From: Mycobacterium sp. IS-1496
Lineage (GTDB): Bacteria > Actinomycetota > Actinomycetes > Mycobacteriales > Mycobacteriaceae
Direction: 5' to 3'
Assembly: GCF_001499995.1 (NCBI RefSeq)
Contig: NZ_LQIU01000005.1
Coordinates: 50,692-114,691 of the forward strand
DNA: 64,000 nt
Both the position numbers and the translations under genes were made by a program. Of the stretch, positions 19,844-28,089 are shown piece by piece (within the stretch, counting starts at the first letter, position 1; the number at the start of each line of letters is the position of its first letter). The notes below the pieces were generated by a model. That model searched no databases. It was not told the origin of the DNA and was given only the letters and a program-made list of their open reading frames with translations.

Positions 19844-21679
19844 GTGAGCCACTACAAGAGCAACGTCCGTGACCAGGTGTTCAACCTGTTCGAGGTACTC
19901 GGCGTCGACAAGGCCATGGGCCAGGGCGACTACGCCGATCTGGATGCCGACACCGCCCGCGAGATGCTCGACGAGATGGCGCGCCTCGCGGAGGGTCCGA
20001 TCGCCGAGTCGTTCTACGAGGGCGACCGCAATCCGCCGGTGTTCGACCCGAAGACGCACTCGGTGAAGCTGCCCGAGGCGTTCAAGAAGTCGATGCGCGC
20101 CCTGTTCGACGCCGGCTGGGACAAGGCCGGTATGCCCGAGGAGCTCGGCGGCATGCCGATGCCTCGCGCACTGCAGTGGGCCCTGATCGAGCACGTGCTC
20201 GGCGCCAACCCGGCCGCGTACATGTACGCCATGGGTGGCGGGATGGCCCACATCCTGCACAACATCGGCACCGAAGAGCAGAAGAAGTGGGCCGTGCTCG
20301 CCGCGGAGCGCGGCTGGGGCGCCACCATGGTGCTGACCGAGCCGGATGCCGGCTCCGACGTCGGCGCCGGCCGCACCAAGGCCGTCAAGCAGGAGGACGG
20401 CTCCTGGCACATCGACGGCGTCAAGCGGTTCATCACCTCGGCCGATTCCGACGACCTGTTCGAGAACATCTTCCACCTGGTGCTGGCCCGCCCCGAGGGT
20501 GCAGGCCCGGGTACCAAGGGGCTGTCGCTGTTCTTCGTGCCGAAGTTCCTCGTGGACTTCGAGACCGGTGAGCTGGGTGAGCGCAACGGCGCCTTCGTCA
20601 CCAACGTCGAGCACAAGATGGGCCTGAAGGTCTCGGCCACCTGTGAGCTCTCGCTGGGCCAGCACGGCGTGCCCGCCAAGGGCTGGCTGGTCGGCGAGGT
20701 GCACAACGGCATCGCGCAGATGTTCGACGTCATCGAGCAGGCCCGCATGATGGTGGGCACCAAGGCCATCGCCACCCTGTCGACCGGCTACCTCAACGCG
20801 CTCGAGTACGCCAAGAGCCGCGTGCAGGGGGCCGACATGACCCAGATGACCGACAAGACCGCGCCGCGCGTGACCATCACGCACCACCCGGACGTGCGCC
20901 GGTCGCTGATGACCCAGAAGGCCTACGCCGAGGGTCTGCGCGCGCTGTACCTCTACACCGCCACCTTCCAGGACTCGGCGGTCGCCAAGGCCGTGCACGA
21001 CGTCGACGCCGACACAGCGGTCCGCGTCAACGACCTGATGCTGCCGATCGTCAAGGGTGTGGGCTCCGAGCAGGCGTACGCCAAGCTCACCGAGAGCCTG
21101 CAGACCTTCGGTGGCTCGGGCTTCCTGCAGGACTACCCGATCGAGCAGTACATCCGCGACGCGAAGATCGACTCGCTGTACGAGGGCACCACCGCGATCC
21201 AGGCGCAGGACTTCTTCTTCCGCAAGATCGTGCGGGACAAGGGCCAGGCGCTGGCGTACGTCGCGGGGCAGATCGAGCACTTCGTCAAGAGCGAGTCGGG
21301 CAACGGCCGGCTCAAGGCCGAGCGTGCGCTGCTGGCGACCGCGCTGGAGGATGTCCAGGCGATGGCGGCCTCGCTCACCGGCTACCTGATGGCGGCGCAG
21401 GAGAACCCGGCCGAGCTCTACAAGGTCGGCCTCGGCTCGGTGCGCTTCCTGATGAGCGTCGGCGATCTGGTCATCGGCTGGCTGCTGCAGCAGCAGGCCG
21501 CGGTGGCGATCGGCGCGCTCGACGAGGGCGCCGCCGGTGACGACCGCGCCTTCTACGAGGGCAAGGTCGCGGTGGCGTCGTTCTTCGCGAAGAACTTCCT
21601 GCCGCTGCTGACCAGCACCCGCCAGGTCGTCGAGAACCTCGACGGCGAGATCATGGAGCTCGACGAAGCCGCGTTCTGA
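19844..21679 (+). CDS. fadE5: FadE5 broad-range acyl-CoA dehydrogenase
   Basis: This FAD-dependent acyl-CoA dehydrogenase catalyses the first step of beta-oxidation, making trans-2-enoyl-CoA. The protein is 611 residues, the large FadE5 subtype (Rv0244c) rather than the usual size of about 390. The active-site base is Glu447 in [11 protein letters not shown]-binding and substrate segments such as [12 protein letters not shown] and [16 protein letters not shown] are intact. The GTG start at 19844 is fixed by a strong GAGGAGG 4-5 bases upstream. Two inverted repeats precede it, and a strong intrinsic terminator follows 14 bases after the stop. It converges on fadA2 as in M. tuberculosis. Family identity is very secure. 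Confidence 0.95.
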   Translation: MSHYKSNVRDQVFNLFEVLGVDKAMGQGDYADLDADTAREMLDEMARLAEGPIAESFYEGDRNPPVFDPKTHSVKLPEAFKKSMRALFDAGWDKAGMPEELGGMPMPRALQWALIEHVLGANPAAYMYAMGGGMAHILHNIGTEEQKKWAVLAAERGWGATMVLTEPDAGSDVGAGRTKAVKQEDGSWHIDGVKRFITSADSDDLFENIFHLVLARPEGAGPGTKGLSLFFVPKFLVDFETGELGERNGAFVTNVEHKMGLKVSATCELSLGQHGVPAKGWLVGEVHNGIAQMFDVIEQARMMVGTKAIATLSTGYLNALEYAKSRVQGADMTQMTDKTAPRVTITHHPDVRRSLMTQKAYAEGLRALYLYTATFQDSAVAKAVHDVDADTAVRVNDLMLPIVKGVGSEQAYAKLTESLQTFGGSGFLQDYPIEQYIRDAKIDSLYEGTTAIQAQDFFFRKIVRDKGQALAYVAGQIEHFVKSESGNGRLKAERALLATALEDVQAMAASLTGYLMAAQENPAELYKVGLGSVRFLMSVGDLVIGWLLQQQAAVAIGALDEGAAGDDRAFYEGKVAVASFFAKNFLPLLTSTRQVVENLDGEIMELDEAAF

Positions 21680-21693
21680 TCCCTTTCACGCAG

Positions 21694-21723
21694 AAGGCCC
21701 TCGCCACGGCGAGGGCCTTTTGT
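21694..21723 (+). terminator. Intrinsic terminator after fadE5
   Basis: Arms AAGGCCCTCGCC and GGCGAGGGCCTT are perfectly complementary over 12 bp, followed by TTTTGTG. It lies 14 bases past the fadE5 stop. Confidence 0.9.
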
Positions 21724-21735
21724 GTGTCGTGAGGG

Positions 21736-21797
21736 CGCGAGCAGACACGAACTCACGTGGATACCCCGCGTACGACGCGATTCTGCGTCTGCTCGCG
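21736..21797. repeat. Long-spaced inverted repeat CGCGAGCAGAC / GTCTGCTCGCG
   Basis: Perfect 11-bp arms (21736-21746 and 21787-21797) enclose 40 bases between the convergent fadE5 and fadA2 genes. The interior is also partly symmetric around gcgtacgacgcg. The arm resembles a motif I recall as recurrent in mycobacterial intergenic DNA, which I cannot verify here. The rest of 21798-21983 shows no gene I can support. Confidence 0.5.
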
Positions 21798-21983
21798 AGG
21801 GAGAAAAAGAGGGCGGGTCCGGGAGGACAATGGGGGCGTCTTCACTGTGTCTCGCGCCGCCGGTTCTTCACCCCTGCACCGGCTATTTGGATCAGTCACT
21901 CCCGAACCCGTCGTGCGATCGATCGTACGCCTCGGATTCCCCTCTGACCAGAGGTGTGAGTGGTCGACCGCAAGAAAGTGGCC

Positions 21984-22023
21984 CCGTGTTGCCGTCGGGT
22001 CGGGGGGTCAGACGGCAACACGG
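21984..22023. terminator. Tail-less hairpin, candidate terminator downstream of fadA2
   Basis: Arms CCGTGTTGCCGTC and GACGGCAACACGG are perfect over 13 bp with a 14-base loop. The hairpin sits 72 bases past the fadA2 stop in a convergent gap and has no T-run on either side. Tail-less hairpins are a described mycobacterial terminator class, so this role is plausible but inferred. Confidence 0.55.
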
Positions 22024-22094
22024 AGCTACCAGGTGTATCGACGCGGCGCCGCAGGGCGTTACACGGTTCCGCAGAACTTTTTCGCGGCCGTTCG

Positions 22095-23396
22095 TCAGGC
22101 CTCGAGGATGGCCGCCACGCCCTGCCCACCCGCGGCGCAGATGGAGATGAGCCCGCGGACCGGCTGACCGGTCTGCTTCTTCTTCTCGGCCAGCTGCTTG
22201 GCCAGTTGCGCCACGATGCGGCCGCCGGTCGCGGCGAACGGGTGCCCGGCGGCGATCGAGGAACCGTTGACATTGAGCTTCGACCGGTCGATCGAACCCA
22301 GTGCCTTATCCAGGCCGAGGCGCTCCTTGCAGTACTCCTCGGACTCCCACGCCTGCAGGTGCGCCAGCACCACCGACGCGAACGCCTCGTGGATCTCGTA
22401 GAAGTCGAAGTCCTGCAACGTCAGGCCGTTGCGGGCGAGCAGCCGCGGAACCGCGTAGGTGGGCGCCATCAGCAGGCCGTCGCGGCCGTTGACGTAGTCC
22501 ACCGCCGCGGTCTCACCGTCGACGAAGTAGGCGAGCGGTTCGATCGAGTGCTGCTGCGCCCATTCCTCGCTGGCCAGCAGCGCGACCGACGCGCCGTCGG
22601 TCAGGGGGGTGGAGTTGCCCGCGGTCATCGTGGCGTCGCCGTGGCGGACACCGAACACCGGCTTGAGCTTGGCCAGCTTCTCGGCCGACGAGTCCGCACG
22701 CAGGTTGTTGTCGCGGTAGACGCCGAGGAACGGCGTGACGAGGTCGTCGAAGAAGCCCCGGTCGTAGGCGGCCGCCATGTTGCGGTGGCTGGCCGCGGCC
22801 AGCTCGTCCTGGTCGACGCGCTTGACGCCCATCTCCTTGGCGGTGATGGCGGCGTGCTCACCCATCGACATGCCGGTGCGCGGTTCGCTGTTGACGGGGA
22901 TCTCGATGCCGACGGTGGCGGGCAGCTTTCCGACGAGCTTGAGGCGGTCGACGTTGGACTTGGCGCGGCGCAGGCCGAGCAGCGTCTTGCGCAGGTCGTC
23001 GCCGAAGGCGATCGGGGCGTCCGAGGTGGTGTCGACGCCGCCGGCGGCCGCGGCCTCGTAGCGTCCGGCGGCGATGCCGTCGGCCGCGGCGATGGTGGCC
23101 TGCAGACCGGTGCCGCAGGCCTGTTGGATGTCGAACGCGGGGGTAGAGGACGACAACGCACTGCCGAGTACGCATTCCCGCATGAGGTTGAAGTCGCGGC
23201 TGTGCTTGAGCACCGCGCCGCCGATGACCGCGCCGAGTTTCTCGCCCTGCAGGCCGTACCGCTCGATGAGCCCGCCCAGGGCCGCGGTGAACATGTCCTG
23301 GTTGGACGCGTTCGCATATGCGCCGTCGGAACGGGCGAACGGTATCCGGTTGCCGCCGAGGACGGCGACCCGCCGCATGCTTCTGCTGTCAGCCAC
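22095..23396 (-). CDS. fadA2: FadA2 acetyl-CoA acetyltransferase (thiolase)
   Basis: This thiolase cleaves 3-ketoacyl-CoA with CoA in beta-oxidation, or runs the reverse condensation. The protein is 433 residues with nucleophile Cys94 in [10 protein letters not shown], the GHPFAATG histidine loop and the C-terminal CAAGGQG segment carrying the second active cysteine. I prefer the GTG at 23396 because GGAGG lies 5 bases before it and the protein then begins [19 protein letters not shown] four codons upstream overlaps that ribosome site and is less likely. It is the Rv0243 equivalent, divergent from fabG4 with a shared control region containing a 16-bp palindrome, and convergent with fadE5. Together with FabG4 and HtdX it supplies most steps of a fatty-acid cycle. 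Confidence 0.93.
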   Translation of the reverse strand: MADSRSMRRVAVLGGNRIPFARSDGAYANASNQDMFTAALGGLIERYGLQGEKLGAVIGGAVLKHSRDFNLMRECVLGSALSSSTPAFDIQQACGTGLQATIAAADGIAAGRYEAAAAGGVDTTSDAPIAFGDDLRKTLLGLRRAKSNVDRLKLVGKLPATVGIEIPVNSEPRTGMSMGEHAAITAKEMGVKRVDQDELAAASHRNMAAAYDRGFFDDLVTPFLGVYRDNNLRADSSAEKLAKLKPVFGVRHGDATMTAGNSTPLTDGASVALLASEEWAQQHSIEPLAYFVDGETAAVDYVNGRDGLLMAPTYAVPRLLARNGLTLQDFDFYEIHEAFASVVLAHLQAWESEEYCKERLGLDKALGSIDRSKLNVNGSSIAAGHPFAATGGRIVAQLAKQLAEKKKQTGQPVRGLISICAAGGQGVAAILEA

Positions 23397-23448
23397 GTTT
23401 GCCTCCACTGTCGTTCCGGTTATCTAATCCCCGATATTACCCACCGTT

Positions 23449-23464
23449 CTTACTCTGGAGTAAG
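23449..23464. promoter_or_regulatory. Operator-like palindrome CTTACTC-TG-GAGTAAG between fadA2 and fabG4
   Basis: Perfect 7-bp arms around TG in the 110-bp divergent gap. The core TTACTCTGGAGTAA matches the TTACT-N5-GTAA pattern found before fadE5 (19779-19792). The position suits a repressor acting on both divergent promoters. Confidence 0.65.
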
Positions 23465-23506
23465 TTCAGGGTGGGACCTCCACTCCGCAGACGAAAGGCA
23501 GCTGAA

Positions 23507-24868
23507 GTGGCCTCCGACATCTATACCCAAATTGTCCACTCGGGCCCGGGTTCGTTTCTGGCCAAACAACTGGGAATCCCCCAGCCCGAGACGCTGCGCC
23601 GGTACAAGCCGGGCGAACCGCCGCTGCCCGGTGCGCTGCTGATCGCGGGCGAGGGCCGTGTGGTCGAACCCCTGCGCGCGGCGCTGGCCGAGGACTACGA
23701 CGTCGTCGCCAACAACATCGGCGGCAAGTGGGCCGACGCGTTCGGCGGTCTGGTGTACGACGCCACCGGCATCACCGAACCCGAGGGGCTCAAGGGACTC
23801 TTCGAGTTCTTCACGCCGCTGCTGCGCAACCTGACGCCGAACGCGCGCCTGGTCGTCATCGGCACCGACCCCGACGAGGCGGGCAGCCCGCACGAACAGA
23901 TCGTGCAGCGCGCGCTGGAGGGCTTCACCCGCTCGCTGGCCAAGGAACTGCGGCGCGGGGCGACGGCGTCGCTGGTGTACGTGTCCCCGCAGGCCAAGAC
24001 CGCCGCGACCGGCCTGGAGTCGACGATGCGGTTCATCCTGTCCGGCAAGTCGGCCTACGTCGACGGTCAGGTGTACCGGGTCGGCCCCGACGACGCCGCC
24101 CCGCCGGCGGACTGGGACAAGCCGCTGGCGGGCAAGGTCGCCGTGGTGACCGGTGCCGCCCGCGGCATCGGCGCCACCATCGCCGAGGTGTTCGCCCGCG
24201 ACGGCGCCGCGGTCGTGGCCGTGGACATGAAAGCTCCAGAGGGTGCCACGGATGAACTGGCCAAGGTCGCCGAGAAGGTCGGCGGCACCGCGCTGACCCT
24301 CGACGTCACCGCCCCCGACGCCGTCGACAAGATCGCCGAACACGTCCGCGCCCACCACGGCGGCAAACTCGACATCCTCGTCAACAACGCCGGCATCACC
24401 CGCGACAAGCTGCTGGCCAACATGGACGAGGGCCGCTGGGACTCGGTGATCGCCGTCAACCTGCTGGCACCGCTGCGGCTCACCGAAGGCCTGGTGGACA
24501 GCGGGGTGCTCAGCGAGGGCGGCCGGGTGGTCGGCCTGTCGTCGATGGCCGGTATCGCCGGTAACCGCGGGCAGACCAACTACGCCACCACCAAGGCCGG
24601 GATGATCGGCCTCACCGACGCGCTGGCCGAGAAGCTCCATGACAAGGGCATCACGATCAACGCCGTCGCACCCGGGTTCATCGAGACGAAGATGACCGAG
24701 GCGATCCCGTTCGCCACCCGTGAGGTGGGCCGCCGGCTCAACTCCCTGTACCAGGGCGGCCAACCGGTCGACGTCGCCGAGACCATCGCCTACTTCGCCA
24801 ACCCGGCGTCGAATGCGGTGACCGGCAACACGATCCGGGTGTGCGGTCAAGCCATGTTGGGAGCCTGA
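23507..24868 (+). CDS. fabG4: FabG4, NAD(H)-dependent 3-ketoacyl-CoA reductase
   Basis: This high-molecular-weight short-chain dehydrogenase interconverts 3-ketoacyl and 3-hydroxyacyl thioesters. The protein is 453 residues, matching Rv0242c at 454. An N-terminal flavodoxin-like domain (about 1-200, with [22 protein letters not shown] at the family start; quoted in part) precedes a classical SDR domain. The SDR part has the cofactor loop [17 protein letters not shown], and the catalytic Tyr359-x3-Lys363 in NYATTKAG. The GTG at 23507 fits family length; a weak GAAAGG lies upstream. htdX starts one base after its stop, so the two are translationally linked. Control is probably through the palindrome at 23449-23464. 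Confidence 0.94.
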   Translation: MASDIYTQIVHSGPGSFLAKQLGIPQPETLRRYKPGEPPLPGALLIAGEGRVVEPLRAALAEDYDVVANNIGGKWADAFGGLVYDATGITEPEGLKGLFEFFTPLLRNLTPNARLVVIGTDPDEAGSPHEQIVQRALEGFTRSLAKELRRGATASLVYVSPQAKTAATGLESTMRFILSGKSAYVDGQVYRVGPDDAAPPADWDKPLAGKVAVVTGAARGIGATIAEVFARDGAAVVAVDMKAPEGATDELAKVAEKVGGTALTLDVTAPDAVDKIAEHVRAHHGGKLDILVNNAGITRDKLLANMDEGRWDSVIAVNLLAPLRLTEGLVDSGVLSEGGRVVGLSSMAGIAGNRGQTNYATTKAGMIGLTDALAEKLHDKGITINAVAPGFIETKMTEAIPFATREVGRRLNSLYQGGQPVDVAETIAYFANPASNAVTGNTIRVCGQAMLGA

Positions 24869-24869
24869 C

Positions 24870-25715
24870 GTGAGTGCACAACCGAGCGGAGCGCGGAACC
24901 TGTTGCGGGCGGCAGCGGGTGCGCTGCCGTTCGTCCCACGGGGGGAATCGCTGCCCGAGCGCACACTGACCGTCGACGAGTTGTCGATCGACCCGGCGAA
25001 CGTCGCCGCGTACGCCGACGTGACAGGTCTGCGGTTCGGCGACACCGTACCGCTGACCTACCCGTTCGCGTTGACCTTCCCGACCGTGATGGCGCTGGTG
25101 ACCGGGTTCGACTTCCCGTTCGCGGCAATGGGTTCGGTGCACATCGAGAACCACATCACCCAGCACCGGCCGATCTCGGTCAGCGACACGGTGTCCGCTG
25201 CCGTGCACGCCGAGAACCTGCGTGAGCACCGTCGCGGACTGCTGGTCGACGTGGTGACCGACCTGAAGGTCGGCAACGAGCTGGGCTGGCATCAGGTGAC
25301 GACGTTCCTGCACCAGCAGCGGACCAGCCTGTCGGACGAGCCCAAGCCGCCGCCGCAGAAGCAGCCCAGGCTCGGCCCGCCGAACGCGCTGCTGAACATC
25401 AGCGCCGGCCAGATCCGGCATTACGCGTCCGTCAGCGGCGACCACAACCCGATCCACACCAACCCCGTCGCGGCCAAGCTGTTCGGCTTCCCGACGGTGA
25501 TCGCCCACGGAATGTTCTCGGCGGCAGCGGTATTGGCCAACATCGAGGGACAGCTGCCCGGGGCGGTGCAGTACTCGGTGCGCTTCGGCAAACCCGTCGT
25601 GCTGCCCGCCAAGGCAGGGCTCTACGTCGAACGCGCCGCCGACGGCGGCTGGGACCTCACCCTGCGGAACAAGAAGGGTGAACCCCACCTGACGGGCACC
25701 GTGCGCGCGCTGTAG
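24870..25715 (+). CDS. htdX: HtdX, MaoC-type 3-hydroxyacyl dehydratase/hydratase
   Basis: This hot-dog-fold enzyme interconverts (R)-3-hydroxyacyl and trans-2-enoyl thioesters. The 281-residue protein contains an N-terminal non-catalytic hot-dog repeat and a C-terminal MaoC domain. The hydratase-2 motif is GDHNPIHTNPVAAKLFGF near residue 190, with Asp and His in the standard positions. The GTG start lies one base past the fabG4 stop, so it is an operon partner. The pair matches Rv0242c-Rv0241c. A perfect 13-bp hairpin 12 bases downstream probably ends the transcript. Confidence 0.93.
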   Translation: MSAQPSGARNLLRAAAGALPFVPRGESLPERTLTVDELSIDPANVAAYADVTGLRFGDTVPLTYPFALTFPTVMALVTGFDFPFAAMGSVHIENHITQHRPISVSDTVSAAVHAENLREHRRGLLVDVVTDLKVGNELGWHQVTTFLHQQRTSLSDEPKPPPQKQPRLGPPNALLNISAGQIRHYASVSGDHNPIHTNPVAAKLFGFPTVIAHGMFSAAAVLANIEGQLPGAVQYSVRFGKPVVLPAKAGLYVERAADGGWDLTLRNKKGEPHLTGTVRAL

Positions 25716-25727
25716 TCCGCGAGACCG

Positions 25728-25767
25728 CTGGGAGATCGCGGATCGGCGAGATTTCGCGATCTCCCAG
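25728..25767. terminator. Tail-less hairpin after htdX
   Basis: Arms CTGGGAGATCGCG and CGCGATCTCCCAG are perfect over 13 bp with a 14-base loop, starting 12 bases after the htdX stop. There is no T-run. It has the same arm and loop lengths as the hairpin at 21984-22023 but an unrelated sequence. Confidence 0.6.
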
Positions 25768-25801
25768 CAGTGCCGGCGGGGGCCGCCCTACCATTTCAGG
25801 C

Positions 25802-26200
25802 ATGATCCGGGCCTGCCTGGTTCTCTCGGCCGCCGCGACCCTGACCGTCGCCGGCGCCGCCGTCGCGCACGCCCAGCCCGTGCCACCGTGCACCTACACC
25901 CTGTCCACCCCGGTGGTGGTGGACAACGCAGGCGCCGCCGCGGTTACCGCCACCGTGGCGCCGGCCGAGTGCGACTGGCCCGCCGAACCGGGGTTCAGCG
26001 TGGCATGTCTGCAGCTCAGCGGCACGGCGTCGCCGACCACCTGCATGCAGGCGCGCGGCCGCGACAACGCGCAGGTCCTCTTCGCGCCGTACGTCCCGGG
26101 CAGCAGTTACACCGCGACGGGCAGGGGCTGCGGCAAGTGGGTCGGGCAGCCGCCCGCACACCTGTGCCAACAACTCGGTCCCGTCTCCGCGACCCTCTGA
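25802..26200 (+). CDS. Small secreted six-cysteine protein
   Basis: This is an unrecognised 132-residue exported protein. The first 24 residues form a Sec signal peptide (basic MIR, hydrophobic stretch, cleavage after AHA). The mature part is Pro/Ala-rich with six cysteines spaced through it (PPC, AEC, VAC, TTC, RGC, HLC), an even number suited to three disulfides. The composition and TYTLSTP-type beta strands suggest a small beta-sandwich domain, but I cannot name a family. No strong ribosome site precedes the ATG. It lies between the htdX hairpin and a methyltransferase gene that starts 51 bases later and has its own promoter. Confidence 0.75.
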   Translation: MIRACLVLSAAATLTVAGAAVAHAQPVPPCTYTLSTPVVVDNAGAAAVTATVAPAECDWPAEPGFSVACLQLSGTASPTTCMQARGRDNAQVLFAPYVPGSSYTATGRGCGKWVGQPPAHLCQQLGPVSATL

Positions 26201-26238
26201 TCCGTGCGAACAGGACGCGACGGCGCACCGGAGCGTCG

Positions 26239-26244
26239 TACAGT
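26239..26244 (+). promoter_or_regulatory. -10 element for leaderless methyltransferase mRNA
   Basis: TACAGT ends 6 bases before the GTG at 26251 and no Shine-Dalgarno sequence is present, so transcription probably starts at the start codon. Confidence 0.5.
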
Positions 26245-26250
26245 GCTGCC

Positions 26251-27339
26251 GTGACCACGCCCAAGGTGCCGCCGGTCCGCCTGGCCCGCGCCGTCGAACG
26301 GTTGCGCCACGTCCTCGACCGCCTGCGCCAACGCAGCGCGCCGCCGTCGGCGGTGATGTTGGAGAAGATCCTCGGCGCGTGGGTCGCCCAGGGCATCACG
26401 GTGGCGGCCGACCTGAAGGTGGCCGACGCGTTGGCCGACGGGCCGTTGACCATCGACGAACTCGCCCGGCGCGTCGGCGCGGATCCCGACGCACTGGCCC
26501 GGTTGATGCGGGCGTTGATCGGAGAGGGCATCTTCGCCCAGCGCAAGGACGGCCGCTACCGGCTCAACGCACTCGGCACGGCCCTGCGCACCGACTCGGC
26601 GATGTCCGTGGCCGGTATGGCGCGCATGGTCGGACACCCAGCCCACCGGGAGCACTGGAGCCAGTTGCTCAACGCGGTGCGCACCGGTGAAGCGACCATC
26701 CCGAAGCTGCGGGGCATGTCGGGGTTCGAATACCTGGCCGAGAACCAGGAACTGGGCGACATCTTCAACCAGGCGATGACCAACCTCTCCGAAGCGGCCG
26801 TGGTGCCGTTGACCGCCGCCTACGACTTCGGACGGTTCACCACGATCGTCGACGTCGGCGGCGGCCACGGCAGGTTCCTCTCGGCGATCCTGGCGGCCAC
26901 CCCGTCGGCGCGCGGTGTGCTCTACGACCTGCCCCAGGTGGTCGATGGCGCCCCCGAACTGCTCCGCGCCCACGGTGTGGCCGACCGGGTCGAGATCGTC
27001 GGCGGATCGTTCTTCGACAGCGTGCCCGCCGGCGCCGACGCCTACGTCGCCAAGAACGTGATCCACGACTGGCCGGACGCCGACGCGCTCACCATCCTGC
27101 GCAACATCCGCGCCGCCGCGGACGTCGGCACCACACTGCTGCTGGCGGAGTTCGTCATCCCCGAGCATCACCGCGCGTTCGTCGGCAACTGGACGGACAT
27201 GGAGATGCTGATGGCGACCGCCGCCCGGGAACGCACCGAGGCGGAATACCGAAAGCTCTACCGGGACGCGGGTTTCCGGCTGACCCGGGTGGTGCCAACC
27301 GTCGGCCCGATCAGCCTGATCGAGGGCACCGCGGTCTAG
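26251..27339 (+). CDS. O-methyltransferase, COMT/hydroxyneurosporene type
   Basis: This S-adenosylmethionine-dependent O-methyltransferase of the plant-COMT-like family has 362 residues. The N-terminal part (about 20-110) is the winged-helix dimerisation domain (GITVAADLKVADALADGPLT). The C-terminal part has the SAM loop TIVDVGGGHGRFLSAIL near residue 198 and the motif KNVIHDWPDADA carrying the catalytic-type His-Asp near 270. The frame is open upstream to 25888 through the secreted-protein gene, but that is a shadow. The GTG at 26251 is supported by the -10 element. It converges on the TetR gene with a 4-base overlap of stops. The substrate, probably a phenolic or hydroxylated small molecule, is unknown. 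Confidence 0.86.
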   Translation: MTTPKVPPVRLARAVERLRHVLDRLRQRSAPPSAVMLEKILGAWVAQGITVAADLKVADALADGPLTIDELARRVGADPDALARLMRALIGEGIFAQRKDGRYRLNALGTALRTDSAMSVAGMARMVGHPAHREHWSQLLNAVRTGEATIPKLRGMSGFEYLAENQELGDIFNQAMTNLSEAAVVPLTAAYDFGRFTTIVDVGGGHGRFLSAILAATPSARGVLYDLPQVVDGAPELLRAHGVADRVEIVGGSFFDSVPAGADAYVAKNVIHDWPDADALTILRNIRAAADVGTTLLLAEFVIPEHHRAFVGNWTDMEMLMATAARERTEAEYRKLYRDAGFRLTRVVPTVGPISLIEGTAV

Positions 27340-27992
27340 TTCGACGCGACGGCGGTGTTGGTCATCCCCGGATCGCTGCGCTCGTGCCCGCCGTCCTTGT
27401 CGGACGGGGTGCCCTTCAGACCGCGCCAGAACAGGTTGATCATCAGCTCGGCGGCCTCGTCGACGTCCGCGTCGCCGGTGCTGACCCGGGTCGCGATCGC
27501 CTCGCCCGCGCCGACCAGCGCGACCGCCATCATCTCGAAATCGGTGTCCGGCTCCGGGTGGCGGGTCCCTTCCCGCAGCAGCCGGCTGACCAGGTCGATG
27601 ATCCGTTCGCGACCCTCGCGCACGGTGTGGGCGAAGGCCTGCGAACTGGTCGCCTGGGTGTAAAGCACCATCCACGACGCGCGGTTGGTGTCGATGTAGG
27701 TCAAGAAGGACAGCACCGCGTTGCGCAGCAGGTCGCGCGCACCCTGGCTGAAGTCGATCTTGCTGCGCACCTCGTCGACGAACCGGCTGAGCTCACGGTC
27801 CAGACACGCGCCGAAGAGTTCCTCCTTCGAGCCGTAGTACAGATACAGCATCGGCTTGGAGATCTGCGCCTCGGCGGCGATCGCGTCCATCGAGGTCTCG
27901 TGATAGCCGTTCACCGAGAACATCTGCACGGCCGCGTCGAGCATCTGCTGCTCGCGCACCGCGCGGGGCAAACGCTTCGTTCCACCGGCCAT
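27336..27992 (-). CDS. TetR-family transcriptional regulator
   Basis: This 218-residue one-component repressor is in the position of Rv0238. The N-terminal HTH (about residues 12-58) reads AVQMFSVNGYHETSMDAIAA then a recognition helix in KPMLYLYYGSKEEL. The C-terminal part is all-helical for ligand binding and dimerisation. The ATG at 27992 is chosen over upstream in-frame starts because TATCCT sits 6 bases before it on this strand and the preceding residues are low-complexity. It is divergent from the amidohydrolase gene with a 97-bp gap, so that gene and itself are likely targets. The ligand is unknown. Confidence 0.9.
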   Translation of the reverse strand: MAGGTKRLPRAVREQQMLDAAVQMFSVNGYHETSMDAIAAEAQISKPMLYLYYGSKEELFGACLDRELSRFVDEVRSKIDFSQGARDLLRNAVLSFLTYIDTNRASWMVLYTQATSSQAFAHTVREGRERIIDLVSRLLREGTRHPEPDTDFEMMAVALVGAGEAIATRVSTGDADVDEAAELMINLFWRGLKGTPSDKDGGHERSDPGMTNTAVASN

Positions 27993-28089
27993 CGTTCGAG
28001 GATAAGCAATCGACGGCGCCGGGGCCGAGCCAGGACGACGCCGCTGCTGCACAATCGCCTGAGAAGCCGAGGTCGAGGGGGCGAATGCG

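Noticed and set aside
21757..22167. Overlapping frames in the fadE5-fadA2 gap
   Set aside because: No start with a ribosome site, biased composition, and they run into fadA2 antisense. The region is better explained by terminators and inverted repeats.
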